This document shows, piece after piece, positions 34,587-46,969 of a stretch of DNA of 64,000 bases. This DNA is from Romanomermis culicivorax (lineage: Eukaryota > Nematoda > Enoplea > Mermithida > Mermithidae): positions 124,001 through 188,000 of the forward strand of contig CAWUHX010000405.1 in assembly GCA_963922205.1 (NCBI GenBank). The letters are read 5' to 3'. How positions within the stretch are numbered: position 1 is the stretch's first letter; every line of letters starts with the position of its first letter. The position numbers and the translations under genes were made by a program. The notes below the pieces were generated by a model. That model saw only the letters and a program-made list of their open reading frames with translations. It was not told the origin of the DNA and did not search any database.

Positions 34587-35984
34587 ATCTGTTGTATAAA
34601 CTTTAGCAGATACAGATCATCTCGCACTTTTGAAGTCAGTGAAATATATGGATAAAGCGAAACTTCAGAAGAACTCATCCAACTCGAACCTTACTGACAA
34701 AAGAACACCCGCCGCGCGGTAGGGTGAAAAACGAGCAAAAAAAACATTTATTCATCATGCTGCAGCCGGCGTTCGAAAAATGGTCAGCACGTAATAATTA
34801 AAGTTTCACCATCGGAATTCACGTCAGGTTGGAACCCTTTCCCAACTTTTGACGACGCTTTGCACTATTGAAAAATTTGCAAATGGTTGAAAAACAACCA
34901 TAAATGTATGCATAATATGTATTTCTAGAAATGCACGTAAAGATGAAGTGAAATTTCATACGATTTTCTTGTGTAAGCCATGTGTCACCTACCAATTTTT
35001 CATGTAAAAAGCCCTTCAGTAATAGATTTTTGATGACACGAGAGCGATAATTTGTTTTTGTCATTTTCTAATTTACAAGCATTTTATAAAAAAATAGATG
35101 TTTAAATTTTTTGACATCGCAAGTACTGTAAGGTTTCGGTAGTTGAGAATTAAGTAAGGAAACCGTAGTGTATAATGAACTGTGACAGAACTCACTGCGT
35201 TTGAGAAATTTTGAGACAAGCTTGGTGCAAGTGTCCCATGCTGGACAAGTCGAATATATGAAAATTGTATTCATAGCAGATTCAAAATATACCGACAGCA
35301 ATTGCGTGCTGAGTTGACCGAGACTGTTATTTGACTGATACATTCTGCACATGCCAAGCGTAGACGGTGTGATACTATGCAAGATCTTATCATGCTGCAA
35401 CGGTTCCATCTCACAGGCTTACCCAGCAGCACATCCCAGTTGAAGTGTCCAGATGAGCCTCACATAGGGCGGTTCATGGATGTAAGGTTTGTGGATATTT
35501 TTACATAAAATTATTTTGATCTTGCGTTATTTGTTCTTCGTGGCATACAGAAATAGATATACCTTACACAATAAATTTGTCTGATCCAGTATCTGATGAC
35601 GTTTGAATTGATGTTATATACTACCTTATTGTAGGACTGATCAACTAAGCATGTTGATGGTATGGTAGGATAATGCAGTAGGACATAAGCACGGGCAGAT
35701 ACAGAAAAAAGTTGGTAAGTGAAAATATATTGTATAGTCTGATATGAGGTATGACATAAGATCTATCCATATCGCATGAAACCGTATACATCATGGTATT
35801 TAACCAGATTTAACAGACTAGAAAGCATAGTAGTCATGTTCAACTGATATTCAACCGTGGAGGCTCATAGCATGGGATACGGTAATTCATAATAGGCATT
35901 TGCTATTGAACTCGTAGAGATTATGTTTCTAAATCTAAAAATATAAATTTCGGGGAACTTTTACAAATTTCATGCTTTAAGGCC
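34587..35984. other. Upstream region of the DB gene, no firm gene
   Basis: This should hold the DB gene promoter, but no TATA box or initiator can be picked. A minus frame at 35409-35068 (113 codons, CPAWDTCTKLVSKFL) is open but has no recognised domain. Confidence 0.3.
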
Positions 35985-36170
35985 CGAATGATGAAAGGAC
36001 AGGCAGGCTAAATGGGCTAAATTAGGGTTCTGAGGGCTAAATGGGCTAAATGCTAATGCTAATGCTGCTAATGCTAAATGCTAATGCTAGGCTAAATGCT
36101 AATGCTAGGGCTAAATGGTGGGCTAACTATCTCGTTATTTAGCCCGCAATCTATTCTTCGATTTGTCTGG
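35985..36170. repeat. Degenerate GGCTAAATG/GCTAATGCTAAT repeat
   Basis: Short units GGGCTAAAT and GCTAATGCTAAT alternate irregularly for about 150 bp. No coding signal. Confidence 0.8.
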
Positions 36171-37142
36171 ATAGTTGGCCTTACCATTTAGCTTGCCCCT
36201 CGATTTATCTCGCCATTTCGCCCAGCAATGGCCCACTGTTTATCCCGAGAATTTCCCCATCACCACATGACGGAAAGTGAGGCAGGTCAGAGTCAGCTAG
36301 CCCAACAAAATATGTGTTCACATCCTGGATTAAAGTTTTCTTTACATCGTCGTCAGAAGGTACTTGGTGTGAAAATTGTTAATATGGTGGGTATAGCGTA
36401 TTATCTATGGTGAGCTTTTTTTCTTGTGGAATACATTGTCTAACTTTGGAAGTACTGTGTATAGAATAAACATTCATCGACTGCAAATCATTTCCATTGT
36501 AAGATGTTGATAATTATCGTCGTATGTAGTGCAGGATTTTTAGATACGCAAAATCGACGCCAGTGAACAAGGGTCCACTGTAGATAACTGCAGCTCAGAA
36601 ACTGTTCGGTGCGTAGTGTAAAAATGGAACTGGAAAATGCAACAGTTAACTTTGGTGATGATCAGAACTCAGATACTCTATACTTGCAGGGTTTAATGCA
36701 TTAAGTCCATAGTACAGTGTGCTACTTGATAGGAAACCATATCAACCACTTTTTTCATAATCCATATCCTAATTTGATTTCGACACTTGGAATGGATCTT
36801 TTCCAGTTGAAAGTCTGTCAGGTCTAAAACCTTCCACATTCACAATGTCAGATGTGTTACTGTTTGAGACACACATCCCCAGCATTGCCTTTATTGAGAA
36901 TCGCTGTTTAGGGGACTCACTTTCAATAGAATCAACAAACATTTTCGAACAGAGGTTTCTCGAACAACAAAATAGAAATAGATTCCACTGTGTATGGCAC
37001 ATGCTGGAGCGTCAGACTGCTTATGAATATACTATTTACTACTTATGTAGTTGTAGATTAATTCCACCAATTCGTATACAATAAAATTACACCAAATGGT
37101 ACAGAGAAAATTGACCGACATCAAATACAATATTTTGTAATC

Positions 37143-37174
<32 letters not shown>

Positions 37175-37511
37175 GTATAGTGTGAAACAAAAGCCATCGA
37201 TCTTGGTAGAATTTAAATATATATAGACGCCGCATCACAGCCGAGAAACTGACAATTTCAAGCTAGAAATTCTACCAAATTATAAAAAGAGGAAAAGTCG
37301 ATAATAAACAAAGAGCCAGAGGGCGAAAATCAATAAATCAATTTTCACGTGTACGAATATGCGCAAAATTGCCGATTTCTCATTATTATTTCATTTATAA
37401 AAAATTATAACGATGAACGTATAACGTGTTCAGTCATATCCTTACGGTGTTTTCCGTTTTATCGAATTTTCTAGATTTATTTTATTCGACATTGACAGTG
37501 TGTAGTGCGAT
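36171..37511. other. Downstream of Arl8, no gene seen
   Basis: Overlapping frames on both strands at 36769-37084 have no domain or splice support. A (TA)n microsatellite lies at 37149-37173. Confidence 0.4.
37147..37177. repeat. (TA)n microsatellite
   Basis: About 12 TA units flanked by TGTA, downstream of Arl8. Confidence 0.9.
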
Positions 37512-39357
37512 TTACCGATTAAGACCAGATTTTGAATGTTGGATTAACCATTGCAAAGTGATATCTGAAAAGGAACAAATAAATTTTATAAAGGATAAAA
37601 GTCTACCTGGTGAAAATATTTCGTAAAAATTTTTGTACCGGGTTTACCAAATTTTGAAAAAATTCGAAAATCTTAAAATAGAGATTGCAAATAAACAAAA
37701 TATAGATATTCTTAAATGCTAAAAAGGAACATAATTTGCATATAACTTTGAAAGATTTTGAATTTGCGTCACTGGGGCCGGTTCACACGACGAAATTTTA
37801 TGCAAAATTTATGTCGCGACATACGTAGGTATGTCAAGTAAAATCGTAAGGTGTGAACGAACGCCACACTAGCCCGACATTCACTTAGTTTTTTCGCTCA
37901 GCCAGCTTTTTAGCCAATAAACAATGCAACATTTATATATTATTGTGTGTTTCGGTGCACTGTAATCGTGACATACAGGCGACATTTCCCCAGTTGCAAC
38001 ACGTATCTCATGCGAAATGTCGCCGCGGGCTTTAGGATGTAATCAAAATTAACAAACTCATGGCTCAAAAATGACTCTCTTTAAACTGCACAGATAAGGC
38101 ACACCTTACGAACTTACCAATATTATCTTTTTCCTTACAAGAAATCGAATAACAACATATTTCTCTATTTTGTATTGAAGACAAATTCCTGCAAAATAGA
38201 ACACGACGGTTTAATTGCAATTTTTGCATTGTGGTAGTGACGGAAATGTTTTTCAGTCGGATATAGTTGAACTTGACAACTTTATATAGACCCAAATTTT
38301 CCTCTGAGGAAAATCTAATTTTTTATTTTTAAGCCTCGAGAAGATTTCTCAAAATCTGGTTTTATTTTGTGCACGTGTACACAGTCAAAATCAAAAGTTA
38401 ATAACCAAGTTCAAATAAAAACTTCCAAAACCTGAATGAGGTGTCGATTCGAAACCTCAACAGAAAGTATGATAAAGAATTTTGGTGATGAGTTAAATAT
38501 TTTAAATCAAGTCAACAAAACGCATGATGGTAAATATACATGAAAAATTTTAATACAGATGTTTCCGTTCAACTTCTTCGTTAAATGGAAAAATAGAAGC
38601 GGGTTTAAAGCTTACAAACGTTCGATTAGTTGATTTTCGTCAAAGGCGTTAGACAAATCTTTTTTATTGCCCAAAACGAGAACCGGAATGCCTTCGAGTT
38701 GTGGTTTGTCCAAAAGTTGATGTAATTCATTGCGCGACGCCTCCAATTTGTCATGATCGGCTGCGTCAACCATATACCTGGAAACGTGTGAAAGTAAGAA
38801 ATGAGAAAGTCTGAGGAACAAGTTTTTAAGAAACAATTTTTTTCCTGTAGAAACTTCCGAATACTCTAAAAACTCACACTATGGCATTAACACCACGACA
38901 ATAACGTTCCCACATGGAACGGAATCTGGGCTGACCTCCGATGTCCCACAGCTGAAAAATTCTAAAAATCTAATATCTGATAAAAAAGGTATTTCAGGCC
39001 AATACTTTAATTGTAACGTTTCCTTTGGTTATTTTTCTCATATTGAAACCGACAGTTGGTATCATATCTTCGGTAAATTGGCCACTCTAGAAATGACAAA
39101 AAACATTCAGAAAAGTAGAGGGAACAAGAATTCCATTCAGGACTTTACTCAATAGGCGGACTAATTTTAAATAAAATTCCAACGAACTGAAATCTAGAAC
39201 AAAAATGGATAAATACGTATGAAATTCTACTTACGGCAATAACGTTCACGAACGTCGTTTTCCCGGAATTTTGCAAACCAACCAGCGTCAACTCCATTTC
39301 TTCTTTCCAAAATAGACTACGAATCCAGTCGAGAATTCGATTGACTAAAGCTAACAT
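37512..39357 (-). CDS. Arl8: ADP-ribosylation factor-like protein 8, six exons
   Basis: This small GTPase recruits motors and tethers to lysosomes. The exons, read on the minus strand, are 39357-39235, 39086-39006, 38951-38878, 38777-38616, 38188-38118 and 37564-37512; they sum to 564 bp, 187 residues plus TAA, the family's usual length. Every junction is GT-AG with consistent phase. Exon 1 gives the amphipathic helix [17 protein letters not shown], used for lysosome membrane binding, and the P-loop [10 protein letters not shown]. Exon 2 carries switch 1 (MIPTVGFNM); exon 3 switch 2 ([17 protein letters not shown]); exon 4 the guanine-binding NKKD; exon 5 the ISCKEKDNI block (SCK is G5); exon 6 the end [16 protein letters not shown]. 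All nucleotide-binding motifs are intact. Asn before SGKTT, where vertebrate Arl8 has Tyr, is the only oddity. Intron 5 is longest (about 550 bp) and may contain a MITE. Confidence 0.97.
37775..38035. mobile_element. Possible MITE in Arl8 intron 5
   Basis: GGGGCCGGTTCACACGACGA begins a GC-richer block with ATGTCGCGACAT-type palindromes (37811 and 37978 onward), ending GCCGCGGGCTTTAGG. Such GGTTCACACG starts are common in MITEs, but the other terminus and target duplication were not identified. Confidence 0.35.
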
Positions 39358-39734
39358 GATGAAAACAGAGGATTCGAAAACGACAACGTTCGCAAATTAT
39401 TTAATAATATCAATCAATTATTGATTCGAAATTTCGCGAAATCAGAAATCGTTCAGTAGCTGAAAAATTCGTAAATGAGGTTGTATTTCAAACACAAAAC
39501 ACTGCTAGAACTCATGCTTCCTAAAAAAAAGATATCATGCCGCGAAAAGCACTGCAGCAGCAAAAATTCTTGCTAGTTAACTTTTGGTTAAATTTTTAGT
39601 GTTCATGACGATCAGAATTTTATTTTGAAAAATCTTACGATTTATCAAATTTTAATTCGTTAGTCCACTGTTTTTGTCAAAGCAACAAACAACCAAGAAT
39701 GTCGAAAATTCAGTGACTATTGAGAATTCCAACC

Positions 39735-40012
39735 ACATGTAACCCGAGATCTAGAAAGGGCAAGCGACATTTTTGGGGTGGAAGGTCATCGATTGCCTAA
39801 GATTTTAGCGGGGTCCCTAAAGGGAAAGGGTCGATTTTTTTCACAGAAAATGATTCGAAAATAGTAATATTTTGTCTTAACAACCGTGAAAACAGTACCT
39901 ATGGCGCGCAATTTGACAAGAAAATTGACATTTTCGACCATTTTTTCTTAAAAAATGATCATTTTTCAGTATTTTTTCCTGCCAAAAGTGGAGGTCGCTA
40001 TGACGGTATCCG
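39735..40012 (+). mobile_element. Family B MITE, left part
   Basis: It begins ACATGTAACCCGAGATCT and follows family B order to CGCTATGACGGTATCC, then breaks off at an AAAATATACTG repeat. Confidence 0.65.
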
Positions 40013-40182
40013 AACAAAATTATATTGAAAAAACATATTAAACAAAACATACTGGGTCAAAATATACTGAGCCAAAATATACTATACAAAATATAACAGG
40101 ACAAAACACGCTGAACAATATATACCAGGTTAAAAATATATTGGGAAAAATATACCTACTAGCTAATATACTGGGCACATTG
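40013..40182. repeat. Degenerate CAAAATATACTGGG repeat
   Basis: About nine or ten copies of a 15-18-bp unit (CAAAATATACTGGGT and variants) fill the junction between two family B copies. Confidence 0.65.
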
Positions 40183-40290
40183 TTTTTTCTGTCGTTCTGG
40201 TAGACATTTTTCCAATGGCATTGCATTTTACCATTAGTCGATAAGGTAAACCTCAATCAGGCTTTTTTACTCATTTCAGGAACCTGGGCC

Positions 40291-40639
40291 GATACATTAA
40301 TTGGGTGGAAGTGCTATTAGAACCCCCCAGAAATCCTTGGCCATATGGTTAGCCCGTCAGTCATAGGAACTCCTTTACTTCTGGTCCGAAAAATGCTGGA
40401 AAATATTAATTTTTAACAAAAAATGGTCAAAAACGTCAATTTTGTCGGCGCTCCGTGACACGGATATATTTACTACGGTTTTTGAGACAAAAATTTTTGA
40501 ACCGTTTTTCGAACTTCTTTGGTGAAAAAATCGATTTTTTTCTTCAGAGACTCTTTCCCCTAAAATTTTGAAAATCAGTGACCCCCGGCCCCAAAAAAGT
40601 CGCCGAACCCCCAGACCTCAGGGCCCCGTTACATGTATG
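40291..40639 (-). mobile_element. Family B MITE, inverted copy, 349 bp
   Basis: Ends GATACATTAATTGGG and CGTTACATGTATG, with 8-bp flanks CCTGGGCC (40283-40290) and CCTGGTCC (40640-40647) differing at one base. It lacks one ATGGCTAGCCAT block compared with the 7-kb copy. Confidence 0.8.
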
Positions 40640-40647
40640 CCTGGTCC

Positions 40648-42560
40648 CTTGAGATTTTGGAAATGGCTCTTAAAATTTTTGGTTCAGGAGCCATTTTGGT
40701 TCCTAAAATTTTGATTTATATATTTATATTATTTTCATTCAATTTTCGACTTACGTAAAGTAAGTGTTTCGCAGGCTCTAAAATCAGAAAACATTGAATA
40801 TCTTCCGGCGCTTCTTGCCGGATTTCATTCTATAACTTTTCGGATTGGTCTACCCAACGTTTTTCACGAATTGAACTTTATGGGGAAAAAATTTGCGAAA
40901 AAGCGAAAAAATATGAGGGTTTGACATAGAAAAGATGAATTTTGGTCATTTGCTAAAAATTTCACTTTTTATAACTTTTTTGTAACTATAATTTTGAACA
41001 TGTAGCCGAGGTTGAATTTATATCCATCATGGAAGTGATTTCCAGAAATTTCAAGTTTAGCTTAGATGTTTTTCAAACTTATGAAAGTATATGTATGAGT
41101 TTTTTAAATTGTACAATGATAAAGACATCTTTTTGAACAAAAGTTTGAACCTTATGCTTACTGAATAAGTTATCCTTAAATTGATTTTCCAGCCTTTCAG
41201 AATGTCAAAATCCGAAATTTTTTTTCGCTCTATGCGCTGGAAGGATAGCAGACCTCGTATGGAACAAATACATAGGCTGAATTCTTCAATGCCCTATACT
41301 TCTCACCCGGAAGAACATAAACTCAAGTGCTTCGAAGGTTTCTGCAAAAATACAAGGGATATCGCGTTTTTTGCATACAAAAATTTTCTTCGTACAAAGA
41401 TTTTTTGGCTGATCTCTGAACATGTGTAGGAAGAGGCTTTTACCCGAAAAACACTGGCTTGCAATAAAATTTTGAGCAGTAATCAGGGTTTTTTAGGCCA
41501 ATTTGGAGCCATGGCTCCTAAAAATTCTGATTGGCTCCTAAAACCTTAGGGGCACAAGCCAAATTGGCTTGTAAAGATGAGAGCCTAACAACCCTTTTTG
41601 ACTAAGCTATAGGGCTTCCTGTGCGAAGATGCATTTTTATATTACCGACAATTTTACGGCGCTTCGCGCCGGATTTCAATTCATTGATGATTCTTGGTAT
41701 CATTTCTGTTGTGATCCTAGCTTATGCTTAGTTTTCAGAAACCAGCATGTTATAGATGAATGTTTGACCTTGTATTGTTTTTTCCACGTATTTGACAAAA
41801 ATCAAGATTTTTCTAGACAATTTTTACAAAATCGTTTTGCGGCGCTTTAGAATTTTTGGCTTTGGTGAACATAACTTTTGGGTTTGGAAAATGACTAAAA
41901 TATCATCAGCATGGAAAAATGGCAGAGGTTCTTGCTATCTGAAGAAGCCATTCAGATTTATTGTTGCTTGCCTAATTTTTAAATTTTAGTTTACCATACT
42001 GAAAACACATTGAATTCACTGAAAAAATATACTTTATACAGGAAAAAATATTAAAGGTACCCATTTTCCAACGCTATAGAATATCATAATCTAAAATTTT
42101 CTGAAGGAAAATACCTATCGCGCTTATATGTTATAGATCATGTGAAAACAATTGCTTTTGATAAATAAATCTGATTGGTAAATTACTGGCTCCAGAATAA
42201 GATCCAAAATGGAGGTAAAATGTCTGACCTCTTCCGCCAATCAAATGGTGAAAAGATCGGTCATCGGCAGTTGGAGTAGAATGTGCTGGAAAATGCATTT
42301 TCCGACATTTAAGAGGCCTCAAAATCAAAATTTTTCGGCGCTAGACACCGAACAAGTTACTTTAGTCAGACTTTTGATTTCTCACTCAGAACTCAAGAAG
42401 TATAATTTTAAAAGTCAGGGACTGACGCGAGGTGAATGAAATACAAGGGAAGTAACTTTTAATAATTTTTCTGATGAAATTGACCAAATTTATCAATTTT
42501 TGGAGTGAGCAACTAAAAATTAATCTGTGCAACCAAATTTTTCCGCAAGTTACAGATCAA
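40648..42560. mobile_element. Cluster of CAGGG-type elements, ends incomplete
   Basis: Contains GGAGCCAAATTGG-like ends at 40660-40710 and 41484-41590 (a CAGGGTTTTTTAGGCC start at 41484). From about 41600 to 42555 a copy is related to the element at 49562, sharing GATGCATTTTTAT, CGGCGCTTCGCGCCGG (41657-41672) and the end ACTAAAAATTAATCTGTGCAACC. No target duplications could be assigned. Short frames here have no domains. Confidence 0.55.
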
Positions 42561-42711
42561 CCTCACTTAGGCCGATTTATGGGAGGTTAAATAAGGGGAA
42601 AATAGATATTTTTGATGTTTTTTTGCAATGATATTGTGGAGTTTTTGTCGTTGTCGTTTTTCACGAAAAACTTGATTTGGGGTTTTCCATGATGCTGGAC
42701 ACGATTCTGAG

Positions 42712-43733
42712 CAGAGCACCCCATGGGGGGGGTATGGGGGTATTACCCCCGTCTTAGATTTGAAAATTCATTTACTACCCCCATAAAAACAGCTCACTAT
42801 ACCAAAAAATTTTGGTAGACTTCATCCTCTCCCCAGTAGGTTATACTAATTCGAGAAAAATTGCAGAATGTGTGATTCTGAGGAATTAATTACTCACTGC
42901 TCTTTTTGACACATTTACTGAGCAAATGATAATGGGAAAGTATGCAACTTCTGTGCCATATAGCGATTTTTAGGAAAGGATATCAGCACATTAATATATA
43001 CTACTTGTAGGAAATCATTATAAATACAATTGGGAGATGAAATAATGACTTATGTATATGTGATTAATCAAAAAATCGTCCCTCGGGAAGAAAAACATTA
43101 TGTTCTTAAAATTCTGCCTCTTCATGCTCTCCTTTCCTTTTCCCCGCTTCTGCGTTGGGTCTTCTGTGCGCATATGGTTACCCAAACTGTGGCATGCTTT
43201 CCTGCTATGAGTTGAGACATGTGAGGTCTGTTGACGTGGATCAGGAGTGGTACTTGGTTTCAAACTCGTAGTTCATAGTCTAATGGGATTAATAATACTA
43301 AAGTCACATTCAGCATCAGGACTTTCAATTGGAAGCACTGTTCCAAGCCTAATCAGCGATGGGATAAGCCCATACTGCTGATTGAAACAATGTTTCCAAA
43401 CGTATGTTGTGCCTGATTCTTGAAATGTGCAGGAATCAGTTGGCACAACAGTCTTCAAAGTGTGACTATTCTGTACGTATAATTAGTGCATTAAAGTAGC
43501 ATGATTGGGAGCTGGAAAATGAAGTTGAACTAGTAAATGTTTTTTGACTGTAAAAAGCATAAAGTAGGGGCATTATTCATTTATGTAAGTTCTATGTGGT
43601 TAGAGTACTACAACTCCCCCCTCCTTGGCAAAAAGCTGGGAGCAAAAAAAAAGGTCACGGCATATTTCAAGTACTATACCCTTAAAATTTACGATTTTAC
43701 CCCTACTTAAATTTTCGACCTTGGGGACCTCTG
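42712..43733. mobile_element. Family H element, 1022 bp, nested
   Basis: Ends CAGAGCACCCCATGGGG and TTGGGGACCTCTG resemble the 181-bp copy at 13107. Exact 8-bp duplications ATTCTGAG lie at 42704-42711 and 43734-43741. The extra internal length (about 42800-43600) has no recognised coding sequence. Confidence 0.85.
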
Positions 43734-43799
43734 ATTCTGAGTCTGAACTCAAAATAAGTGGCGCTGGTGAACTCTAGTGGTCAAAAAGTCGAAAGTTCA

Positions 43800-43910
43800 G
43801 GCTTAGGCTTAGGTTCAGGCTTCTTAGGCTTAGGTTCTGGCTTAGGCTTAGGTTGAGGCTTATTGGTTCAGGTTTGGGCTTAGGATCAGGCTTAGGCATG
43901 TGGAGGTTAA
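43800..43910 (+). repeat. Degenerate TTAGGC-like array
   Basis: GGCTTAGGCTTAGG and variants (CTTAGGTTCAGG, CTTAGGTTGAGG) repeat for about 110 bp. The hexamer resembles the nematode-type telomere unit, but the array is short, degenerate and inside a foldback. Confidence 0.8.
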
Positions 43911-44065
43911 ACTTTCAGTTAATGCAATTTTAGTGATAAAAATTGCCTACTTTGTTTTTTTCGACTTTTTTACCACTGAAGTTCATGAGCGCCATTTATT
44001 CAGAATTGTGTCCAGTCCAGCATCATGGAAAACCCCAAAAAGGGGTTTTCATGAGAAAATACCGT

Positions 44066-45790
44066 AAACTTGAATTATTCCCTGATCTAATTTGTGAGCC
44101 TTATTATTCTGTGTGTGATTAAGAATGTATATTCAAAATGATTGATCTGTTATGAGGGTTTCTATTGTGATTTGAAGAGTGTTTTCAACTAAATTTGTTG
44201 AAAAAACATTGTTTTTTTACTACCACATTTATTTACAAACTTTTTAGTTTTGACTTGTTGAAATTCCTATTGGCCTGTAAAATTTTGACCTTGGGAGCCA
44301 AATGGCCTGTCGAGGAAGAAACCAAAAAGAACCTGGCAGTAATTTTTTTTAATACGCAGACTAATTGAATATCCGTAACACAAGCAAGAATTTTTGGATA
44401 TTCTTCAATTACAAATTTGGCGACTGCTAAAAATTCAAGCCTAGGAGCCATTTGGCTCATGATTTTCAAAGTAAAAAAGGCCTGATCTCAACTGATATAT
44501 CTTCTGTGTGTCAATTGGCACAAATTTCTGATCATCGACAAGGACTGGATTGGAGGGAAGGCCCCAAAAATATTCAATCGTATAGGTAGTTGTCCACGAC
44601 CTTCTACTGCAACTTTCAATTTTCGACAACTATCCCCCAACAGACCGGAAATCGACGACGAATAGAAATTTTTTGTCCAAAATGATTGTTGTGGGGCAAA
44701 AATCGGTAAAACGGCGAACTAATACTTTAAAAGCAAAAATACCTTGATTACGAACGTGTTTTGCTCGCATTTTTTAAAGCACTTACTCCCCCTTCAAAAC
44801 TTTGGCAAGTCGGCTACTCTCACTCCTTAAAAGTGGGTTTTACGTATACCTTTTACATTTAAAAATGGTTTTTACGTATACCTTTTACATTTAAAAATGG
44901 CTTTTACGTTTACTTTTGTACGTTCTTCCGCAAAATCGGTGTTTTGGCGAAAAGAATTTGGAGATCCGAAAAAATTTCGTCAAACAGCGATAAGTTTTTG
45001 GGGGTTCGATGTCGGAAAGGTACATTTTAATGCATTTTAGTGGGTTAAAGCCACAAATTTGTCCGGCGCTTCACGCCACGGATGATTATAATAATCATTA
45101 TTTGCCATAATCCAGCTTAGGCGCGAGCGCAACTATCAGCATATCTGCTTCACCTACTACAGTTATAACATTTCCGTCATGTTGTGCAATTTACAATTTT
45201 GGATAACGGCAAGCTATCAGCTCAGCATTATATGTATAAATTTGATAGCATGGGGCTTTTGCTCCCTTACTGTTGGAATCCTGAATATACGACTTATATG
45301 AATAATGAATAAAATGGCTATAAAGGACTCATGAGACGTTCGATGTATTTCACTCAGATGTTTTCCGTTTGTTAATTTTTGAGCTGAGAAAAATTTTTAG
45401 TGTACTTGCATTCGCGCGGCTGTTTAGTCAAAAAGGTATGTTTAGGCTGGGCGATTTAGCTTTGCCGCGGCGATTTAGCCACTAACCCTTACAGGTTCAA
45501 ATCTAATTAACTTAGTGGATCTAGTTGACACTTGCTTAAAACGCACACGTTTAAGATATACGTAATAGAAAAGAGAAAAGACGTAACACAGATGTAGGTT
45601 CAAGCCTAAGCTCAAGTCAAAGCCTACAATTATCCATACCTATAATTGGGGGGGGGGGCGGATGTGCCAGCGTGGTCGGATCTAATACACGAATTTCGGG
45701 ACCACCCTCAACTTTAAAAAATTTGACAAAAATTTTTTCTAATTGGTTTTTTGTGGGTTTTTTTCTGGTTTGATTTTTTCGAGTGCTGGG
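44066..45790. other. Repeat-rich, no gene
   Basis: A GGAGCCAAATGGCC-type element remnant lies at about 44255-44480. A 33-bp direct repeat (TTTTTACGTATACCTTTTAC unit, three copies) lies at 44836-44930. A family E copy with CCGGCGCTTCACGCC lies at about 45000-45330. A G11 run with an ACCTATAATTGGGG start lies at 45628-45660. Short frames are unsupported. Confidence 0.5.
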
Positions 45791-46792
45791 CAGGGTTTTT
45801 TCCGCACGCCTTCATCCGCACCGTGCGGAAATGACCCAAAATTTTTTCCGCACACGAAAATTAAAGATTGCTAAGAAAATAATGTAAAGTATCTGTTTTT
45901 CTAGCTCAAAAACATTATTTTAGCTTGATTAAACAAAATTAATAGTTGCCGCTGTCATTTCTGTGATTTGAGCTGATGATTTATAGATTTCAATTGATTT
46001 TCCAATTGATTCAATTTCTACATTTTGATATTCTAGAATGCTGGAAAATTAGCCTTTTCAACCTTTATCTCTAAAATAAAAGGTTTGCATTTTCAGTCGA
46101 AAATAGTGTAGTTTCCCAATGACAAAATTTGTGTTCACAAAGTTCAGAAAACTTTAAGTGAGAGAAAGAATTCATGAAGATCAATACTAAACCTCAATTT
46201 TCAATAAAATCCGAACCTAATACTGAAGATTACTAATTGATGAATGGGATGAGGAACTTCAAATCATGAAAACCATGCACACTTAGCTTCCGATGCGTCA
46301 CACCAGAGAATTTTTGAACAAAGGAGCTATTGAAATGTTGGAAAATGTATTCTAGAGATGATTTGTAACTTTCGGTTTAGGTATTTCCTAGAAAAATGAT
46401 GGTATTAAATAAATGTGTGGGGAAATTTGGGAAAAATCAGCAAATTCGTATGAAAATTCCACTTCATACTACAAAGTGACGAGTTTTACTCACTCTAGCA
46501 GAGAGACATATAAGATTGATGGAAACAATCAGGGACAACCGAGAAATCAAAGTAAACTTCTTTTTGGCTGCGCTTCAGCTAAATTGTAGTTAATACTATA
46601 AATTATTTTCTTTGCCGGCGGCGAGCGCCGGAAAAATTTGAGATTTTGACCATCTAAATTGCACCAAAATGCACCTTTTCATCAATGCCAGCAGTAGAAA
46701 CGCCCAAAAAAATTTCCGTTCTGTGCGGAAAATGACCAAAAATTTTTCCGCACAGCCCAAAAAAAGTCCGCATGGTGCGGAAAAAAACCCTG
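45791..46792. mobile_element. CAGGG/CCGCAC element, 1002 bp
   Basis: Ends CAGGGTTTTTTCCGCACG and TGCGGAAAAAAACCCTG are inverted, and GTGCGGAAAATGACC-like arms recur on each side. Exact 8-bp duplications GTGCTGGG (45783-45790 and 46793-46800). It contains the GGCGGCGAGCGCCGG variant of the hairpin module (46615-46630). Non-coding. Confidence 0.92.
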
Positions 46793-46969
46793 GTGCTGGG
46801 TAACATCAAAATAACTAGGTAAAAAACTGCTGGAAGCTCCCTCCATCCTCTTAAACTAGTTAGAGAGTCTAAACATGACAAATTGAAATATTAATATTAT
46901 CGAAAGTCTTATCATTTTATGCTACAGGAAATCCCTGCTATAACAACAAAAATAAGTAATAGTGGACAC

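Larger units (their letters stand above)
42655..44065. mobile_element. Foldback element with TTAGGC-like core, split by a MITE
   Basis: The left arm (about 42655-42711 plus 43742-43800) and right arm (about 43955-44065) are inverted copies, sharing GGGGTTTTCCATGATGCTGG, AATAAGTGGCGCT, GGTGAACTCTAGTGG and AAAAAGTCGAAA. The loop, 43800-43910, is a degenerate TTAGGC array. The family H element 42712-43733 is inserted in the left arm. No transposase frame. Confidence 0.75.

Noticed and set aside
43800..43910. True interstitial telomere or chromosome fusion point
   Set aside because: The array is short, degenerate and sits in the loop of a foldback element, so a chromosomal fusion is not needed to explain it.
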